Below are positions 12,901 through 23,734 of a DNA stretch of 64,000 nt, one piece after another. The translations under genes were made by a program, and so were the position numbers. Source of the stretch: Symbiodinium sp. CCMP2592 (taxonomy: Eukaryota; Sar; Dinophyceae; Suessiales; Symbiodiniaceae); NCBI GenBank assembly GCA_905221615.1, contig CAJNDT010006002.1:966501-1030500 (forward strand). The letters run 5' to 3'. The notes beneath the pieces were generated by a model. The model was given only the letters and a program-made list of their open reading frames with translations, had not been told where the DNA came from and did no database searches. Within the stretch, counting starts at the first letter, position 1; every line of letters starts with the position of its first letter.

Positions 12901-15900
12901 TCCAATATCCCTTAATTAAGGCATATACCTTAAGTTATAGTAGGATCCTTAATATGATTTAAGGAATATTCCTTAATTAAGGGATATTGGAGTCTCTGGG
13001 AAGTCTTTCCAAGGTGGCCTTCCCCTCCTTCCTCGCTGAGCGATTGGGCGCCATGCCCCGCGACACCACGCCGGTGGCGCGGCAGTAACGAAGCAGTCAG
13101 GGTCGATGTTGCAGAGCTAGGGTGTACATGGAGTGGTAGTCAGCTGTTTCAACAGCACCTGAAGGCTTAAGGTTTGAGGAAGGTGTAAGGGGTAATGTCT
13201 GAGGCCCGTGATTTGTTTCGGGGTGAGTGTCAGGGCTTTAGGTTGCGATGGTTAGGGATCATGGTGTAGTGCAGCCCAAGGGCCCTTCAATAGAGTCCTT
13301 ATGGCCTGTTATATTTAGGAGTTTCCGAAATTAGGGGACCCTTATATAATACACTAAATAGTAGGATCCTTATTATAAGGACCCCAAAATAAGGTGCCCA
13401 GAATTTTCGGAAATTCCAATTTGGTGGTCTAGGTTAGGATCCTTAGGATAGTCCTGCTCCGGATAGGGAGGTTCATGAAGGAGAGGGCGACCCTAAGGCC
13501 GTAAGCCGGGAGACTCCAATATCCTTTACTTCAGGATTACACCTTAAATCATAGTAGGATCCCTAGCATGGCTTAAGGAATATTTCCTAATCAAGGGATA
13601 TTGGAGTCCCCTTATAGATGGGGGGATAGGGGCCTTAATAATCAGAGTAGGACCTTGGGGTATCGTATAGTTATACTACGGAACCCTAACAATATTATTG
13701 GTAATTACTTAGGCTGTTGGAGTAGGGTTTGGGGCCTGAGGCTTCCGAAGTAGGGTGCTTCTGAAATTTAAGTTACAGTCTTGAAAATTACGCTGAGGAT
13801 CCGCTTCAAGCATGATACTATAGGGGCCTTAATAGTCACCTTTTCTATTTTGGGATGTGATAACTGCAGTGTAATGGGCCCCAAAGCCCCCAAATCATTG
13901 CAGTAATTAGTTAAGACGCCTAGCTCAAAGACAGCTAGCTTATTCAGCGATGCAACACGCATCTTTCGAAGTACTCGCCTCAGACTTCTGTCCGATCCGC
14001 CCCAAAGCCCCATTCTAAGTATTAAGGCCCTATAGTAGGTGGCTTTCTTAGGTAAGATGCTTCGTGTTGTGCTGGGGTATCAGCATTGCAACGGTGCTTT
14101 CGCTGGTTCCAGGAAGGTGCGCTTCACTGTCAGAGGAAGGTGTTAAAGAGCAGCAGCCCTGGGCCCTAAGTTTAATGCCTACTGTGCTTTTCCACCCCCA
14201 GCCATGGGTAGGGTTCAGAGGTACAGGATTTAATTTGGGGTTTAGGGGTTTAGGGGTTTGGCGGTTGAGGGGTTGAGGGGTTGAGGGGTTTAGGGGTTTA
14301 GGGTTCGGGGTTTAGGGTTTAGGGGTTCAGGGGCTTAGGGTTTAGGGGCTTGGGGTTTAGGGGTTCAGGGGTTTAGTAGGATTTAGTGGGTTAGGGTTTA
14401 GGGGCTTCGGGTTTTTGGGTTTTAGGGTTTAGCCCCCATATCCAGAAGCTTCGAGGTGAAGATGTTCCTCGTCTGGGGCAACCGCAACAAGTCCACCCCA
14501 GGCCTGCGCGTAGGGGACGCTGAAAGGTTGAGGCTTTAGGGGTTTAGGGGTTTAGGGTGTGGGGGTGATGGGGGCTTGAAGAACTCGTGACCGAAGCCCA
14601 CTTCTATGATGGCGAGGCATTGAGTGTGAGTGGAGCTCATGGATGGTTTCGGCTGAGTAGGTTTGGGCACCCTCCAGCATAAACTCTCGGAGTCTGATCC
14701 CTTCAGTTTCATGGCGGCGGCCTCCCTGAAAGGGGGGGTTTCGTCTTGCTACAAAGTGTCCATTCTTGCATATATTTGTTGGCGCAGAAACTTGCAATGA
14801 TTGCTAGCGCTGCTAGGGTCATTAGTGTTAACACCACTAGCACCTCTAATTGCTTTCGTTGCCGTGGTCATTATTGCCATCTGTTGCTGTTATTTTCCGA
14901 CTCCTTTAGTTTTGGGTATTAGCATCTGTCCTGCAACTCTAAACCCTAAGCCGTCCCCCCCCCCCCCCAAAAGCGCACGTACAAGGCCGAGGCCAACAAA
15001 TTCCGAAGCCCGCAACTCTGAACTCTTAACCCAGAACCCCTCAATGCCCCCGAGCCTATAGTTCAAAGCAGGAACTTCGATGTAATTCAGAGGCCTTCAT
15101 GAATAGAAAAGGGTTTTGGGATACAGTATGGTACAAATTTATTAAACCCGAAGGGATAGTCTTGGCAAGCATTTAGGCTTCTGCAGTATGCCGTCCATTC
15201 GGCACTTCTTCGAGAAGTGCTACTGCTACAACCCTAAACAGCACGGCTTAAGGCCTGTAGCCACTTCCTTCGCGCCTAAACTAAGCAGCGAGCTCAGTAC
15301 CCCTTGCTTGACGCATGCACCGCAAGCTCAGAACAGGATTCCAAAGCTCTCAGAAGGTAGATTCTACACCTTGCCTTAACCCCACGTAACCTACCTTTTT
15401 AAGGACTTATATAAAGAAATCATATTAGGGAACCCTAAAAAGGCAGGTTCCTTAGGGTCCAGGTGTAAGCGCTAATTTAGCTCCACAAGCAAAGACTTCC
15501 GGAAAACCCACCTTTTTATTCAAGAAGCGGAATTTGGCTTCCTAAACCCCAAACCCTCAACCCCAACACCCTAAACCCTAAACCCCAAACCCCAAACCCT
15601 AAACCCCAAACCTTCGTAATGACGGCTGAGCCTCTGCAGAAAAGGCCCATTGCACATAAAACAAAACCAAACCTTCAACCCCAAACCATAAACTCTAAAC
15701 CCTACACCCTAAAAACCCTAAACCCTAAACCCTCAACCCCAAATCCCAAACCCTAAACCCTAAATTTTGTTCGGGCTCTCCAGGCTCCTACCGGCAGCTT
15801 TTGGCCCAGGCCCTCCGCAAGGCTCCCGAGGCCCCCCACGGCTTGGGAGTTTTGGGTAGTTGTCAAAATTATGGTCTCTCTTTGGGCACCCTAAATATTA

Positions 15901-16954
15901 GGTGCCGTAGTTATGATAATGAGCCCAAAGAGGGAGCTTAATTTTGACAACCACCCATGTCTTTGTAGTTTGATTTCTTTACATGGGGAGTTAAAGCAGT
16001 TGAAGATAAGAGCGGTTCTTTCAACCTGCGGGTTGAGGCTTTAGGGTTTACGTCGTTGTTGTTTGTTGCAGAACGGGGGTTGCTAGAATAAGGGCTTCCT
16101 GAAAGCTCTCTATAGGGTTGATGAAGCGTTTAAGGATGTGTAGGATTGAGGTTTCGGGTTGAGGATGTTGGGTTTATGGGTTGGGGTTCAGAGATGTTCA
16201 GAGATTTGGCAGATGACGGCTGCAAAGCCTTGAGTGGGAGCAACCCCACCAGCACGTTTGAATGCAATTGAACTGCAACGTGTGGAGTCATGCTTGTGTA
16301 GTAGTTCAATGCAGTCGAATGCCGCGTCCTTATAGAGCCCTCTACAGGAACCCTTATAGATCCCTTTGAAGCCTACCGAGTGCATGCAGTAGCAGAGGGG
16401 AGTCCACGGCAGTTGTATATGTAGGTCACATGATGCGAGTGTTAAAGTAGGCTGAATTCGGCATTGCAGCGGCGGCAGGCGAAACTAGTTCAGGGTAAGT
16501 TAAAATCATGTATGGCTCCACATGGTGAGGTGGTTCGCCCACGCATCACGAGGAACCCGAAGCTGTCATAAGCATATTGCGCACAAAGACCGAGGGCTTC
16601 AGCGATTGGACAGTCGGCCAGCTCACTTTATCGAACCACACTGGCTGTGACTTGCAAGTGTATCTTGTCCAGGTGCACCTGACGCCAGACACACTCCCGG
16701 ACGGCGATCACACCTTCGATGCCCCTCGTCTGAAGTCTCTGCTAGAAGCAGTCCGGCCGCAGGGGTTGTCAAAGGCTCGTGCGTGTGTATTTCCTGGTAC
16801 TTCAGCCCAGACAGTCCGCACACTTCGACTTATGGTACACCAGCACTGCCACCGTAGTCTGCAAACCAAACGTCTTCAAGAAACCCGTCTAACATTGCGG
16901 CTTAACTCATGGTCAATACCATTTCTGAGGTTCCTTCTTATTAATGTCGTATAA
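3985..16954 (+). CDS. Split gene: alpha/beta-hydrolase-like protein, 13-14 exons
   Basis: Proposed exons: 3985-4033, 5423-5478, 5758-5769 (tentative micro-exon), 7085-7165, 8546-8584, 9093-9191, 9669-9719, 10704-10745, 11384-11485, 12497-12585, 13004-13084, 14446-14501, 15784-15830 and 16673 onward (open to TAA at 16952-16954). Phases agree at every join, giving about 270 residues before the last exon. The protein starts MAATTPEGPLPSTMEL, then LVLWVGDNPKSEG (likely strand beta3 and oxyanion loop), VILCGFGKGAGIALYASL (nucleophile elbow), MFLVWGNRNKSTPGSYRQLL and DGDHTFD (catalytic His region). This order matches the phospholipase/carboxylesterase (acyl-protein thioesterase-like) branch. The elbow has Gly where Ser is expected and the acid loop has Asn where Asp is expected, so it may not be an active esterase. 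Donors are GT, GC and probably GA. The C-terminal limit is uncertain. Confidence 0.72.
4787..4918. repeat. Family J element, orientation 1
   Basis: Contains GGGCTATATAATGGGTATAT and AATAGCTATATTAAGGGTAT; its reverse complement matches 28963-29062 closely. Confidence 0.8.
5285..5352. repeat. Telomere-like CCCTAAA block
   Basis: Mixed CCCTAAA and CCCCAAAA units inside the first intron of the hydrolase gene. Confidence 0.9.
5486..5743. repeat. Telomere-like TTTAGGG/TTTCAGGG block
   Basis: TTTAGGG units alternate with TTTCAGGG. The block is bounded by two 21-bp direct repeats of coding sequence (5465-5485 and 5744-5764). Confidence 0.9.
7000..7017 (+). other. A18 run joined to telomere-like repeats
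   Basis: Eighteen A residues followed by CCTAAAAC; a 30-base unique segment separates it from CCCTAAA on its left. Confidence 0.6.
7168..7320. repeat. Telomere-like TTTAGGG(G) block
   Basis: TTTAGGG with one to three extra G per unit; begins directly after the exon ending at 7165. Confidence 0.9.
7622..7790. repeat. Telomere-like CCCTAAA block
   Basis: CCCTAAA and CCCCTAAA units in the opposite orientation to the block at 7168, within the same intron. Confidence 0.9.
7876..7974. repeat. Family A foldback element, inverted orientation
   Basis: Begins TAAAGGGGCCTTAATACTTA with GGGGTTTTGGGGCCC inside and ends CGGGCCCCTATACC. Confidence 0.85.
8060..8292. repeat. CCCTAAACCCCAAAA dimeric block
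   Basis: CCCTAAA alternates with CCCCAAAA, a 15-bp higher-order unit repeated about ten times. Confidence 0.9.
8590..8815. repeat. Telomere-like CCCTAAA/CCCTGAAA block
   Basis: CCCTAAA, CCCTGAA and CCCCTGAAA units after the exon ending at 8584. Confidence 0.9.
9192..9235. repeat. Family A left end at an exon donor site
   Basis: GTAGGGGTCCAAATAGTTAC starts at the first base after the exon ending 9191, so the element supplies the GT donor. The right half is not clearly preserved. Confidence 0.6.
9359..9464. repeat. Family A foldback element
   Basis: GTAGGGGCCGAAATAGTTAC to AAAGGCCCCTTTATG; centre GGGGGGGTTCC. Confidence 0.8.
10234..10335. repeat. Family A foldback element, inverted orientation
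   Basis: GATAGGGGCCTTAATAATTA to ATTTAGGCCCCTATATC; centre TAGGGTTTTGGGCC and GGAACCCCCAAAATAG. Confidence 0.9.
10570..10661. repeat. Family A foldback element, inverted orientation
   Basis: ATATAGGGGCCTTAATAATT to TATTAAGGCCCCTA. Confidence 0.9.
10919..11020. repeat. Family A foldback element
   Basis: Left end decayed; right end TTAAGGCCCCTATAG intact, with CTCCAAAACCCTGTTCTAAT inside. Confidence 0.75.
11758..11848. repeat. Family A foldback element
   Basis: TATAGGGCCTGAATGACTAC to TTCAGGCCCCTATAG. Confidence 0.8.
12686..12784. repeat. Family A foldback element
   Basis: AGAGGCCGACATAATTACC to TATTAAAGCCCC; centre GGGGGTTCCTTATTATAG. Confidence 0.8.
12892..13000. repeat. Family B foldback element next to an exon acceptor
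   Basis: Long inverted repeat: CCCAGAGACTCCAATATCCC with TTAATTAAGG inside, mirrored by GGGATATTGGAGTCTCTGGG. The hydrolase exon begins at 13004, three bases beyond the element. Confidence 0.9.
13317..13418. repeat. Family D foldback element
   Basis: GAGTTTCCGAAATTAGGGG to AATTTTCGGAAATTCC, centre with GTAGGATCCTTATTATAAGG. Confidence 0.85.
13508..13610. repeat. Family B foldback element
   Basis: GGGAGACTCCAATATCC to GGATATTGGAGTCCC, internal arms diverged. Confidence 0.85.
13625..13713. repeat. Family A foldback element, inverted orientation
   Basis: GATAGGGGCCTTAATAATCA to GGTAATTACTTAGG; right end decayed. Confidence 0.75.
13818..13923. repeat. Family A foldback element
   Basis: CTATAGGGGCCTTAATAGTC to TTAGTTAAGACGCCTAG; centre TGGGCCCCAAAGCCCCCAA. 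Confidence 0.75.
14225..14435. repeat. Telomere-like TTTAGGGG block
   Basis: TTTAGGG(G) with TTGAGGGG variants just before the exon at 14446. Confidence 0.9.
15384..15456. repeat. Family F foldback element
   Basis: GTAACCTACCTTTTTAAGG mirrored by CCTAAAAAGGCAGGTTCCTT. Confidence 0.8.
15854..15957. repeat. Foldback element H
   Basis: GGGTAGTTGTCAAAATTATG mirrored by TTAATTTTGACAACCACCC; lies 23 bases after the hydrolase exon ending at 15830. Confidence 0.85.
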
Positions 16955-17334
16955 CGCACCGCCGAAACTCTTTTCTACGTAGTCAAACCCCTATACTACC
17001 CCGTAGAAAGCCTTGAAGATTCCATAGCCTTGCGAAACCCTGAATCCTAGTCAGGTCTTCCTTCATAGCCTCGGAACCTGGACAGGGCTTCTAGCTCTAC
17101 TGCCCTACAAGCCTGTTCTAGTTAGGAAGGCGCCTCCGGGACATGTTTTCCAAGGGGCCCACGAAGCCTGGTTTAGGGTTTTGGGTAAACCCTCCCCGAA
17201 CCCCCAACCCGTCAGGTCAAGGCTTTCGGTGTGCTCAGCTCGCTGCTGCCGCTGTGCTTGCCGCGATGAGCCCCAGGAAGCTGTGGCCACGCAGAGGATT
17301 AGGGGTTATTGCAAAGGTGTTACTGTTTACAGCA

Positions 17335-17830
17335 AGTGTATATATATATGTATATATATATATGTATGTATAGATAGATATATATGTAGATTTGTGAATA
17401 CAACATGTACATATACATATATATGTGTATGCACATGTATGTGTGTATGTACGTATGTACGTATGTATGTATGTCGGTAGGTAGGTAGTCAGGCTTGTGT
17501 GTATGTAGGTGTGTGCATGTAGGTGTATGTATGTAGGTGTATGTATGTATGTATGTATGTATGTATGTGTTTCATGTACATATGTATCAAGACCCATGTA
17601 TATGGTTATGTATATATGTATATGTATTCGTATATGTATACGTATACGGATAGGTATGTGTATAGGTGACGTTTTATGTAAGTATATCAAAATATGTGTG
17701 TATATACATATGCATGTACATCTGTTTACACACATATATAGATATACACTCAAATCTATATGCACACATATACTTACAGACGTGTGTAAATATGCACCTT
17801 TAGCCATGCACGTATACATTAAGTACAATA
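17335..17830. repeat. TATG/TATA-rich microsatellite
   Basis: GTATGTATGTATG and TATATGTATA runs. Long frames here translate to Tyr/Ile/His/Cys repeats on both strands and are not genes. Confidence 0.95.
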
Positions 17831-18007
17831 TGCATAATCTGTATCATATGGGTTGTGCATACGCACGCATAACATTCGCAAGATATTCATTGCCCAAGCC
17901 CTGTTGGAATTCTTCACTGCCCTGCATTGGTGGCCCCTTCTCCCGACCCAGATCCATTGGGTTTAGGAGGTTTCTGGAGTGTGGGGTGTCGATCTTAAGG
18001 TTATACA

Positions 18008-18096
18008 CTATAGGGGCCTGAATAATGGGGGGTTCCTTACTCTGATATAGTATAATGGGCCCCAAAGCCCTATTCTAATTATTAAGGCCCCTATAT
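18008..18096. repeat. Family A foldback element
   Basis: CTATAGGGGCCTGAATAATG to AATTATTAAGGCCCCTATAT. Confidence 0.9.
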
Positions 18097-19418
18097 TATT
18101 TCGGGTCTTCGCACCACCTGTTTTCAGTTATCACACAGATCATAGCACACCTTCGTGTGCATTAGGATACCGGACATCATGCTATCATGCCATGCCATGT
18201 TGCATTTTCGGGCTTGTGCTCGCCGCGATGCCTCTGCAACGGCCACAACGGGGCATGCAAGAGAGAAAGCAGTTTTGTATTTGACGGGCCATCGAGTTTC
18301 CGTGCGCTCATGCCGCGATTTTGTCCTGCACCCAGACAGCTTCTGCAAGCACACATAGGAATGAGCACGTTCTGCAGCGGCACTTTGGGAAACATATGTG
18401 CAGAGGCTGTTCGGTATATGGGTGCTGGCAGTGGCAACAGGGCAACAACCTCAGCATCTTATGCCATGACATTGTATACATACTGATAGTTGTTTCTTGG
18501 TATCTTGTTGCAATGCGTGAAACGCTGCGGGCTGGAAGCGATCCCTGTGTTTGTCTCTTCCCTGGGAGCACGCTCGCGCCGTAGCCTCTTTTGAGCCGTA
18601 GCCCTTATTACTGCAGTGGATACGCCCTCACAGGTATGAAAGCGTCGGAACGCAACCATTTCAATGTGATGTCGGCCATGAAAAAGCTGATTCCGCAGGT
18701 TTCGGGGTCTTTGCCCAAGGATCAAACGACCTGAAGGAAGTACGGCCCCTCTCCATCCTTTGTGAATAAACCTACTTTGGGATTGAAGCACACACACACA
18801 CACCAAAACAGTATTCTGATTATAAGGACACCACCCTAACCCAAAACCCTAGAACCCTTGTAAGAATCCGTTTTGCGACCCTCATGGTACTGTCATCAAG
18901 CCCTTGCGCGCACACCCCCTTCTAGCCAGACAGCGCAATACCCTTATGTGAGACAAAACCCTAAATCTTAAAATGAAGCCCATCATGTCTGGCATGCACC
19001 ACATAAGCTCTACACAGACCTTGTAAAACCTGGAAAAACTCTTTCTCTTTCGGCATAATTAGTTAACTTTGTATACATATGCATGTATACGAACAGATGC
19101 ACACACATACCTGGAGGCCTTTGTCATGTCGTATTAGGCTCTTGGTTTTGGATCCTTCTGCCTTTTGTACTCACCCGAACCCCTCTCCCACTCGGTCTCC
19201 AGGGAGGGGTCCGGCAAGCTTGGCAGCCCCAATTCCTAAACTCAAGATGTAACATAGGGGCTCCTATTGTTCGGGTTTAGGCTTTAGGGTTTAGGGTTTA
19301 GGCTTTAGGGTTTAGGCTTTAGGTTTTAGGTTTTAGGGTTTAGGGGTTTAGGGGATTGGAATAAGGTTTCTGGGCATATTTGCGGTACAAGAAACCCTAA
19401 AACCCTGCACCCTATCCC

Positions 19419-19541
19419 TACTTGGCAGGGCAGGGGACTTAGTAAGTAGGTTATAAGTAGAGTTATAAGTACCCTGAATGGAGTTATTCCAATTATAACT
19501 CACTTATAACCTACTTACTAAGTCCCCTGCCCTTCCAAGTA
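19419..19541. repeat. Family C foldback element
   Basis: TACTTGGCAGGGCAGGGGAC and CTTAGTAAGTAGGTTATAAG are mirrored at the right end, ending CCCTTCCAAGTA. Confidence 0.9.
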
Positions 19542-19612
19542 AGGAAGGGCACGTTACCGTTGCGGGCCTCTCAGATGCTAGGCTAGGCTCGCCGTTCCTC
19601 AGCCCAAATCCG

Positions 19613-19810
19613 AATCCCTCAATTAAGGAATATACCCTTAAGTTGTACTAGGATGCCCAGTAGTACCCTTATTCCCGTTTTGTAGTCCTAGGTTCCTTAT
19701 AAAGTTACCCAATACCAAAAAGAGAGGCCTTTTTATTGTTAGGTTACTGGGTACCCTAGTGTAGTAGGATCCCCAATGTGATTTAAGGAATGTTCCTGAA
19801 GTAAGGGATG
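19613..19810. repeat. Family B element interrupted by a second foldback
   Basis: Left half ends ACTAGGAT at 19654; right half resumes at about 19761 with GTAGTAGGATCC and a B-type 3' arm. The outermost TIR bases are lost. Confidence 0.65.
19655..19760. mobile_element. Foldback element nested in family B (family L-like)
   Basis: Starts GCCCAGTAGTACCC and ends ACTGGGTACCCTAG, resembling the element at 29131. It is flanked by a near-identical 10-bp duplication (GTACTAGGAT / GTAGTAGGAT), consistent with a target-site duplication on insertion. Confidence 0.6.
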
Positions 19811-20399
19811 AGGGTTTAGGAAGCTCCATTTTGACGGAGATTTCTCGAAAGGCATAGTGAGCCACAGATTGAGTTTACCCTAGATTCACCATCATAAATC
19901 CTAATCATAAAACCCAAACCCCCAACCTTAACCAGAAGTCTTGGAAAGAAGTATAAGGCACACAGCTGCGGGAGAAGACTTCGGAACAGCTCAAGCTGAT
20001 CGACCTGGAGGTAGGGCCCAACATCCTAAGGGTCCTGGGTTTAGGGTTTAGGATTCAGGGTTTAGGGATTAGGGTTTAGGGTTTAGGGGTTAGGGTTTAG
20101 GATGTAGGATTTGGGGTTAAGGGTTTAGGGTTTCGGATTTCGGGTGGAGGGTTCAGGGTTTAGGGGCTTAAAGGGTCAGGGCATGCAATGGTAGGTTCTC
20201 ACGTCGGCGATATGTTCTCGAAGCAGGTGTTGTCCTATGCATAGACCTTGCTTCGAGGCAATTTCTGGCAGTGTTAGGCCTTGCAACAGCCGTGCATTCA
20301 GGTTCTGACTTGTTTTACCACTACTGGCGACTATAAGTTAAATGCATAGACACCACTGCTGGACGGGAAGTCCACATCATCTTGGCAAACACTCAGGTC

Positions 20400-20830
20400 A
20401 TCCCATGCGCAGACACAGACGCGCACACACACACACAGATCTACACCTACACCTGCATCTACATGTACATGTACATTTTACATGTACATGTACTTGTACA
20501 GTACGCATAGATATAGATATACATTTACATACTTATACATGAGCATATAGATATAATGTACGCATGTGCATGTGCACATATAGACATATATGTACACACA
20601 CACAAAGCATATCAGTATTTACAAATGCATGCATGCCTTCATACGTATGTATGTACAGACATACTTGTCTGCAGATGTGCGAGGGTAGATACATACATAC
20701 ATGCATGCATGAGTACATGCATGAGTACATGCATGCATACATACCAACATAAAACACATACAAAGCATGTACATGCATTCGAAGGCAAGACACTTACACA
20801 TATACACATACGAATTTGTCTGTGTGTTCG
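20400..20830. repeat. CACA/TACATG microsatellite
   Basis: CACACACACA, TACATGTACATG and ATGCATGC runs. Confidence 0.9.
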
Positions 20831-21079
20831 ATGCACATGTGCTGTTTGCTGGTGTTGGCATGCGGCATTGTCCCATGGTGACAGCCCATTGTATCATATT
20901 ACCGTGTATCATGTCACAGTATTTTATGCCACTCAACGTCTACGGATTCTTTTCGTCTGGTTTCGCTATGTTACGCTCATGTTATTGCCTCACATGACAG
21001 TCTCCACCAGGAAGACACCTCATATACCACATATACATACTCACATGTATACGCGCGGGTATAGGCATAAATGGTGTAC

Positions 21080-21248
21080 AGGTCATGTGTATACACCGTA
21101 GACATTCATATACATATACATATACATGTACATATACACATACATATACATATGCATATGCATATGCATATACATATGCATTGACATATGCATATACATA
21201 TACATGCATGTACACATATGTATACATATATACATATATACATATGTA

Positions 21249-21288
<40 letters not shown>

Positions 21289-21295
21289 CATTTGT
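21080..21295. repeat. TACATA/TATATA microsatellite
   Basis: CATATACATATACATATGCA type units grading into TA dinucleotides. Confidence 0.95.
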
Positions 21296-21313
21296 GCAGT
21301 GTCTCCCTGCTAG

Positions 21314-22075
21314 TGCCCCGGAAAAGACGGCCCCGAGGTGGAGCGGACACGCCGAAGCTTCCGTCCTCGAGAGGCTCACGTGGGCCCCGAGATGCTCCAG
21401 GCGGCTCCGTAAGGGAGAAAGAGGATCGATTTCAAAAAGGGGTTCATGGTTTAGGGGTTTAGGGGTTTAGGGTTTAGGGTCAAGGGTTTGAGGGTTTGAG
21501 GGTTTAGGGTTCGGGCTTGAGGGTTTAGGGTTTAGGGTTTCGAGGGTTTGGGCTGGGGGTTAGGTCGGTTAGGTGTCTGCAAGCATCATGGGCTATCACG
21601 ACTGCTTCATCTCAACAGTCCTCGCGTGCGACCACTGCCCAGCCTACAACATGCGGACGGGCAAATTCCGGCAAGGAACAAAGTACGCCAACTGGACCCT
21701 AAACCCTAAACCCTAAACCCGTAAACCCTAAACTGGCCATGAGCCTGGGCGACTTCAGCACCCTGGATGCAAACACAAAGCTCATCTTCGCAACCCTGAG
21801 CCCACAAGCACTAAACCTCGAGCCGCGATGAGGCGCACCTCCATGGAGAGGCAGAAGATAAAACAGCATGTGCGTTGCTGGGCCAGGTCAACCTTTGTTC
21901 GCGAAGTGGCTCGCGCTACACCCTAAACCCCTAAACTCCTAACCCCAAAAAGAGCGGCGGGCTCGTGAGTCGTCTGGGCGGGCGAGTATTTGGTGCATTT
22001 CAGGTCCGCATGGAACGCCGTCATGAAAGGGCTTCGAGGGCCCAAGCAATCCTGCGGAACAGCAAACCGAAGCCA
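21314..22075 (+). CDS. Exons of an unrecognised plus-strand gene (partial)
   Basis: Several short coding-like blocks are separated by telomere-like DNA. Exon 21314-21400 reads [18 protein letters not shown] to GPEMLQ and ends CAG before GC; exon 21573 to about 21695 reads [20 protein letters not shown] and then [20 protein letters not shown] in the same phase. A third block, about 21744-21800, reads [19 protein letters not shown] fourth, about 21825-21925, reads [21 protein letters not shown] fifth, from 22003, reads either [19 protein letters not shown] or [14 protein letters not shown]. Only the first join is phase-checked; the others are tentative. Two Cys and a His cluster (CDHCPAY) could bind metal, but I cannot name a family. 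The first exon abuts a TA-rich microsatellite, so 5' exons are not visible. Confidence 0.45.
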
Positions 22076-22116
22076 CTATGGGGTTCCTTTGAGGGATCGT
22101 TTTAGCGCTACTATGA

Positions 22117-22209
22117 TAAGGGTTTAATAGATACTACTTTGGGGGTTCCTTTCTATAACTAATCGTTTTATGGGCTCCAAAGCCATATTCTAATGACTAA
22201 GGCCCCTAA
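22117..22209. repeat. Family A foldback element
   Basis: Left end decayed; GGGGGTTCCTTTCTATAAC and ATTCTAATGACTAAGGCCCC preserved. Confidence 0.7.
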
Positions 22210-23734
22210 ATTAAGAATCTGAAGCTTGAATCGAGCAGCCTTGTTTATTCGAAGGAGTTTGGGTATGTTGTAGTGTAATTGTATTTATGGAAGCAAAGAG
22301 TATGTACATCCTAGACCTTGGCGCTAAGTCCCCAAACCGTCCACACCCCTCCCTACGCCCTGAAACCCCTTAAACGCCCGTGCCCCCAAACCCCAAACCC
22401 CATAAATCCTAGTGTAGAAGTCGGAATAGTTACCAAGACGATTTCAAAGCGCTCCTTATGACACTGATCTTATACCTAGACCGCGAAACCCTGTACCAAA
22501 TTTTGAGTCCCTTATACCTTACCCCACTATAGAACTCTCAAGCAAACCCTTGTACACCCATTTTAAGAGCCCTTATAGCTCCTGTACTGTATGTCTCCTA
22601 CAGAACCCTTGCAAGAAACAGAACCCTTGCATTTTTTGCTGCACTGTGTGTCTAAGGCCGCGACCTGTCGACGATACTAAAGTAAAGCCCGATTCGGCGA
22701 ATTATCGAAAAGGATAATCATTGATAGCACGGAATATTGCGGAACTGCGCAAGGTCAGGCACCCACTTTGTGCTCAGCTTGGAACCGTCAGGAGTAAACT
22801 GATTGCAGAACAAGCCAGCTTGTAACAAGAAACAGAACCCTTGCAAGAAACCCATCTTTCCCCTGTTTAATCATCCTTACAGTTCCTATATGTCCCTTAT
22901 AGAACCTTTAAGCGATATCCTTATATGTACCCTGCTTAAGATCCCTTATAGCTCCTAAGCTCATGAGCCTCTCTCTGGAGGCCCTGTCGGTGAGAGAGCT
23001 GCCCGGCGACGGACGAGACCAAAGGCTGGGAACAGTTGCACCAGAGAGGGCGCAGGGCTTTGGGTTTTGGATAAGGTTTCGGGTTGAGGGTTCAGGATCT
23101 AGGCGATCTGGGTTCAGTGTGCTGGTTTTTTTGTAGTTGAAGCCTCCCTTTGAGGCACATTGCAGTCCGAATAGTAGTTAAGCTACTGGAATGAAGGATC
23201 TAGGACCCTGAGCCCAGAACCTTCTGTCTGGTAAACCCAAATAAGAAACGTACATGGCAGCTGCCAGAGATCGTGCTCCGCAGGTGAGGATCGTATACCC
23301 GCAGTATCCCAGCGTCTCAAGCCCGTTTGGGCGTGTCAAGAAGTGCGTTTTTTGAAGATGTTCAAGCTTGCTTATAAGGCAGGCAATATTGAACTCCACC
23401 GGCGTGTGCTGCCCCAAGACAGCACATGAGATAATCGGGTTCAAAGGACATAGATAGCAGTATACAGGTTGGGTCGAAACAGCACGTGTACCAATGTGTG
23501 TTAGTTCCCATAAACAGACTCTAAACCCTAAGCCCCAACCCTAAACCCTCACCCCCCAATCATACTCTAAGCCCCAGGCGAAGCATCAAACCTCAAACCC
23601 ACAGCCCTAAAGCTTAAACCGGAAGCCACAAACCCTAAACCGTAAGCCCACTACGCTAAGCCCTCAGCCCACAACCCCCCCAAACCCTAAGCCCCCAACC
23701 CTGTATCTGAAGCAATTGAACTGCAATCCGCACC

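Larger units (their letters stand above)
16955..21313. other. Microsatellite and repeat region without a clear gene
   Basis: Holds TATG/TA-rich microsatellites (17335-17830, 20400-20830, 21080-21295), telomere-like patches (19265-19350, 20035-20165), one family A, one family C and one nested family B/L element. About 18120-18780 is non-repetitive with frames open on both strands, but no frame is convincing. Confidence 0.6.

Noticed and set aside
15188-15379. ORF starting MPSIRHFFEKCYCYNP
   Set aside because: The first 16 codons look coding, but the rest does not, and adding it breaks the STPG to SYRQLL join between exons at 14446 and 15784.
17181-18021. Long open frames on both strands through the TATG/TATA region
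   Set aside because: They encode only Tyr/Ile/His/Cys/Thr repeats dictated by the microsatellite; same for 20556-21470 and 41025-41761.
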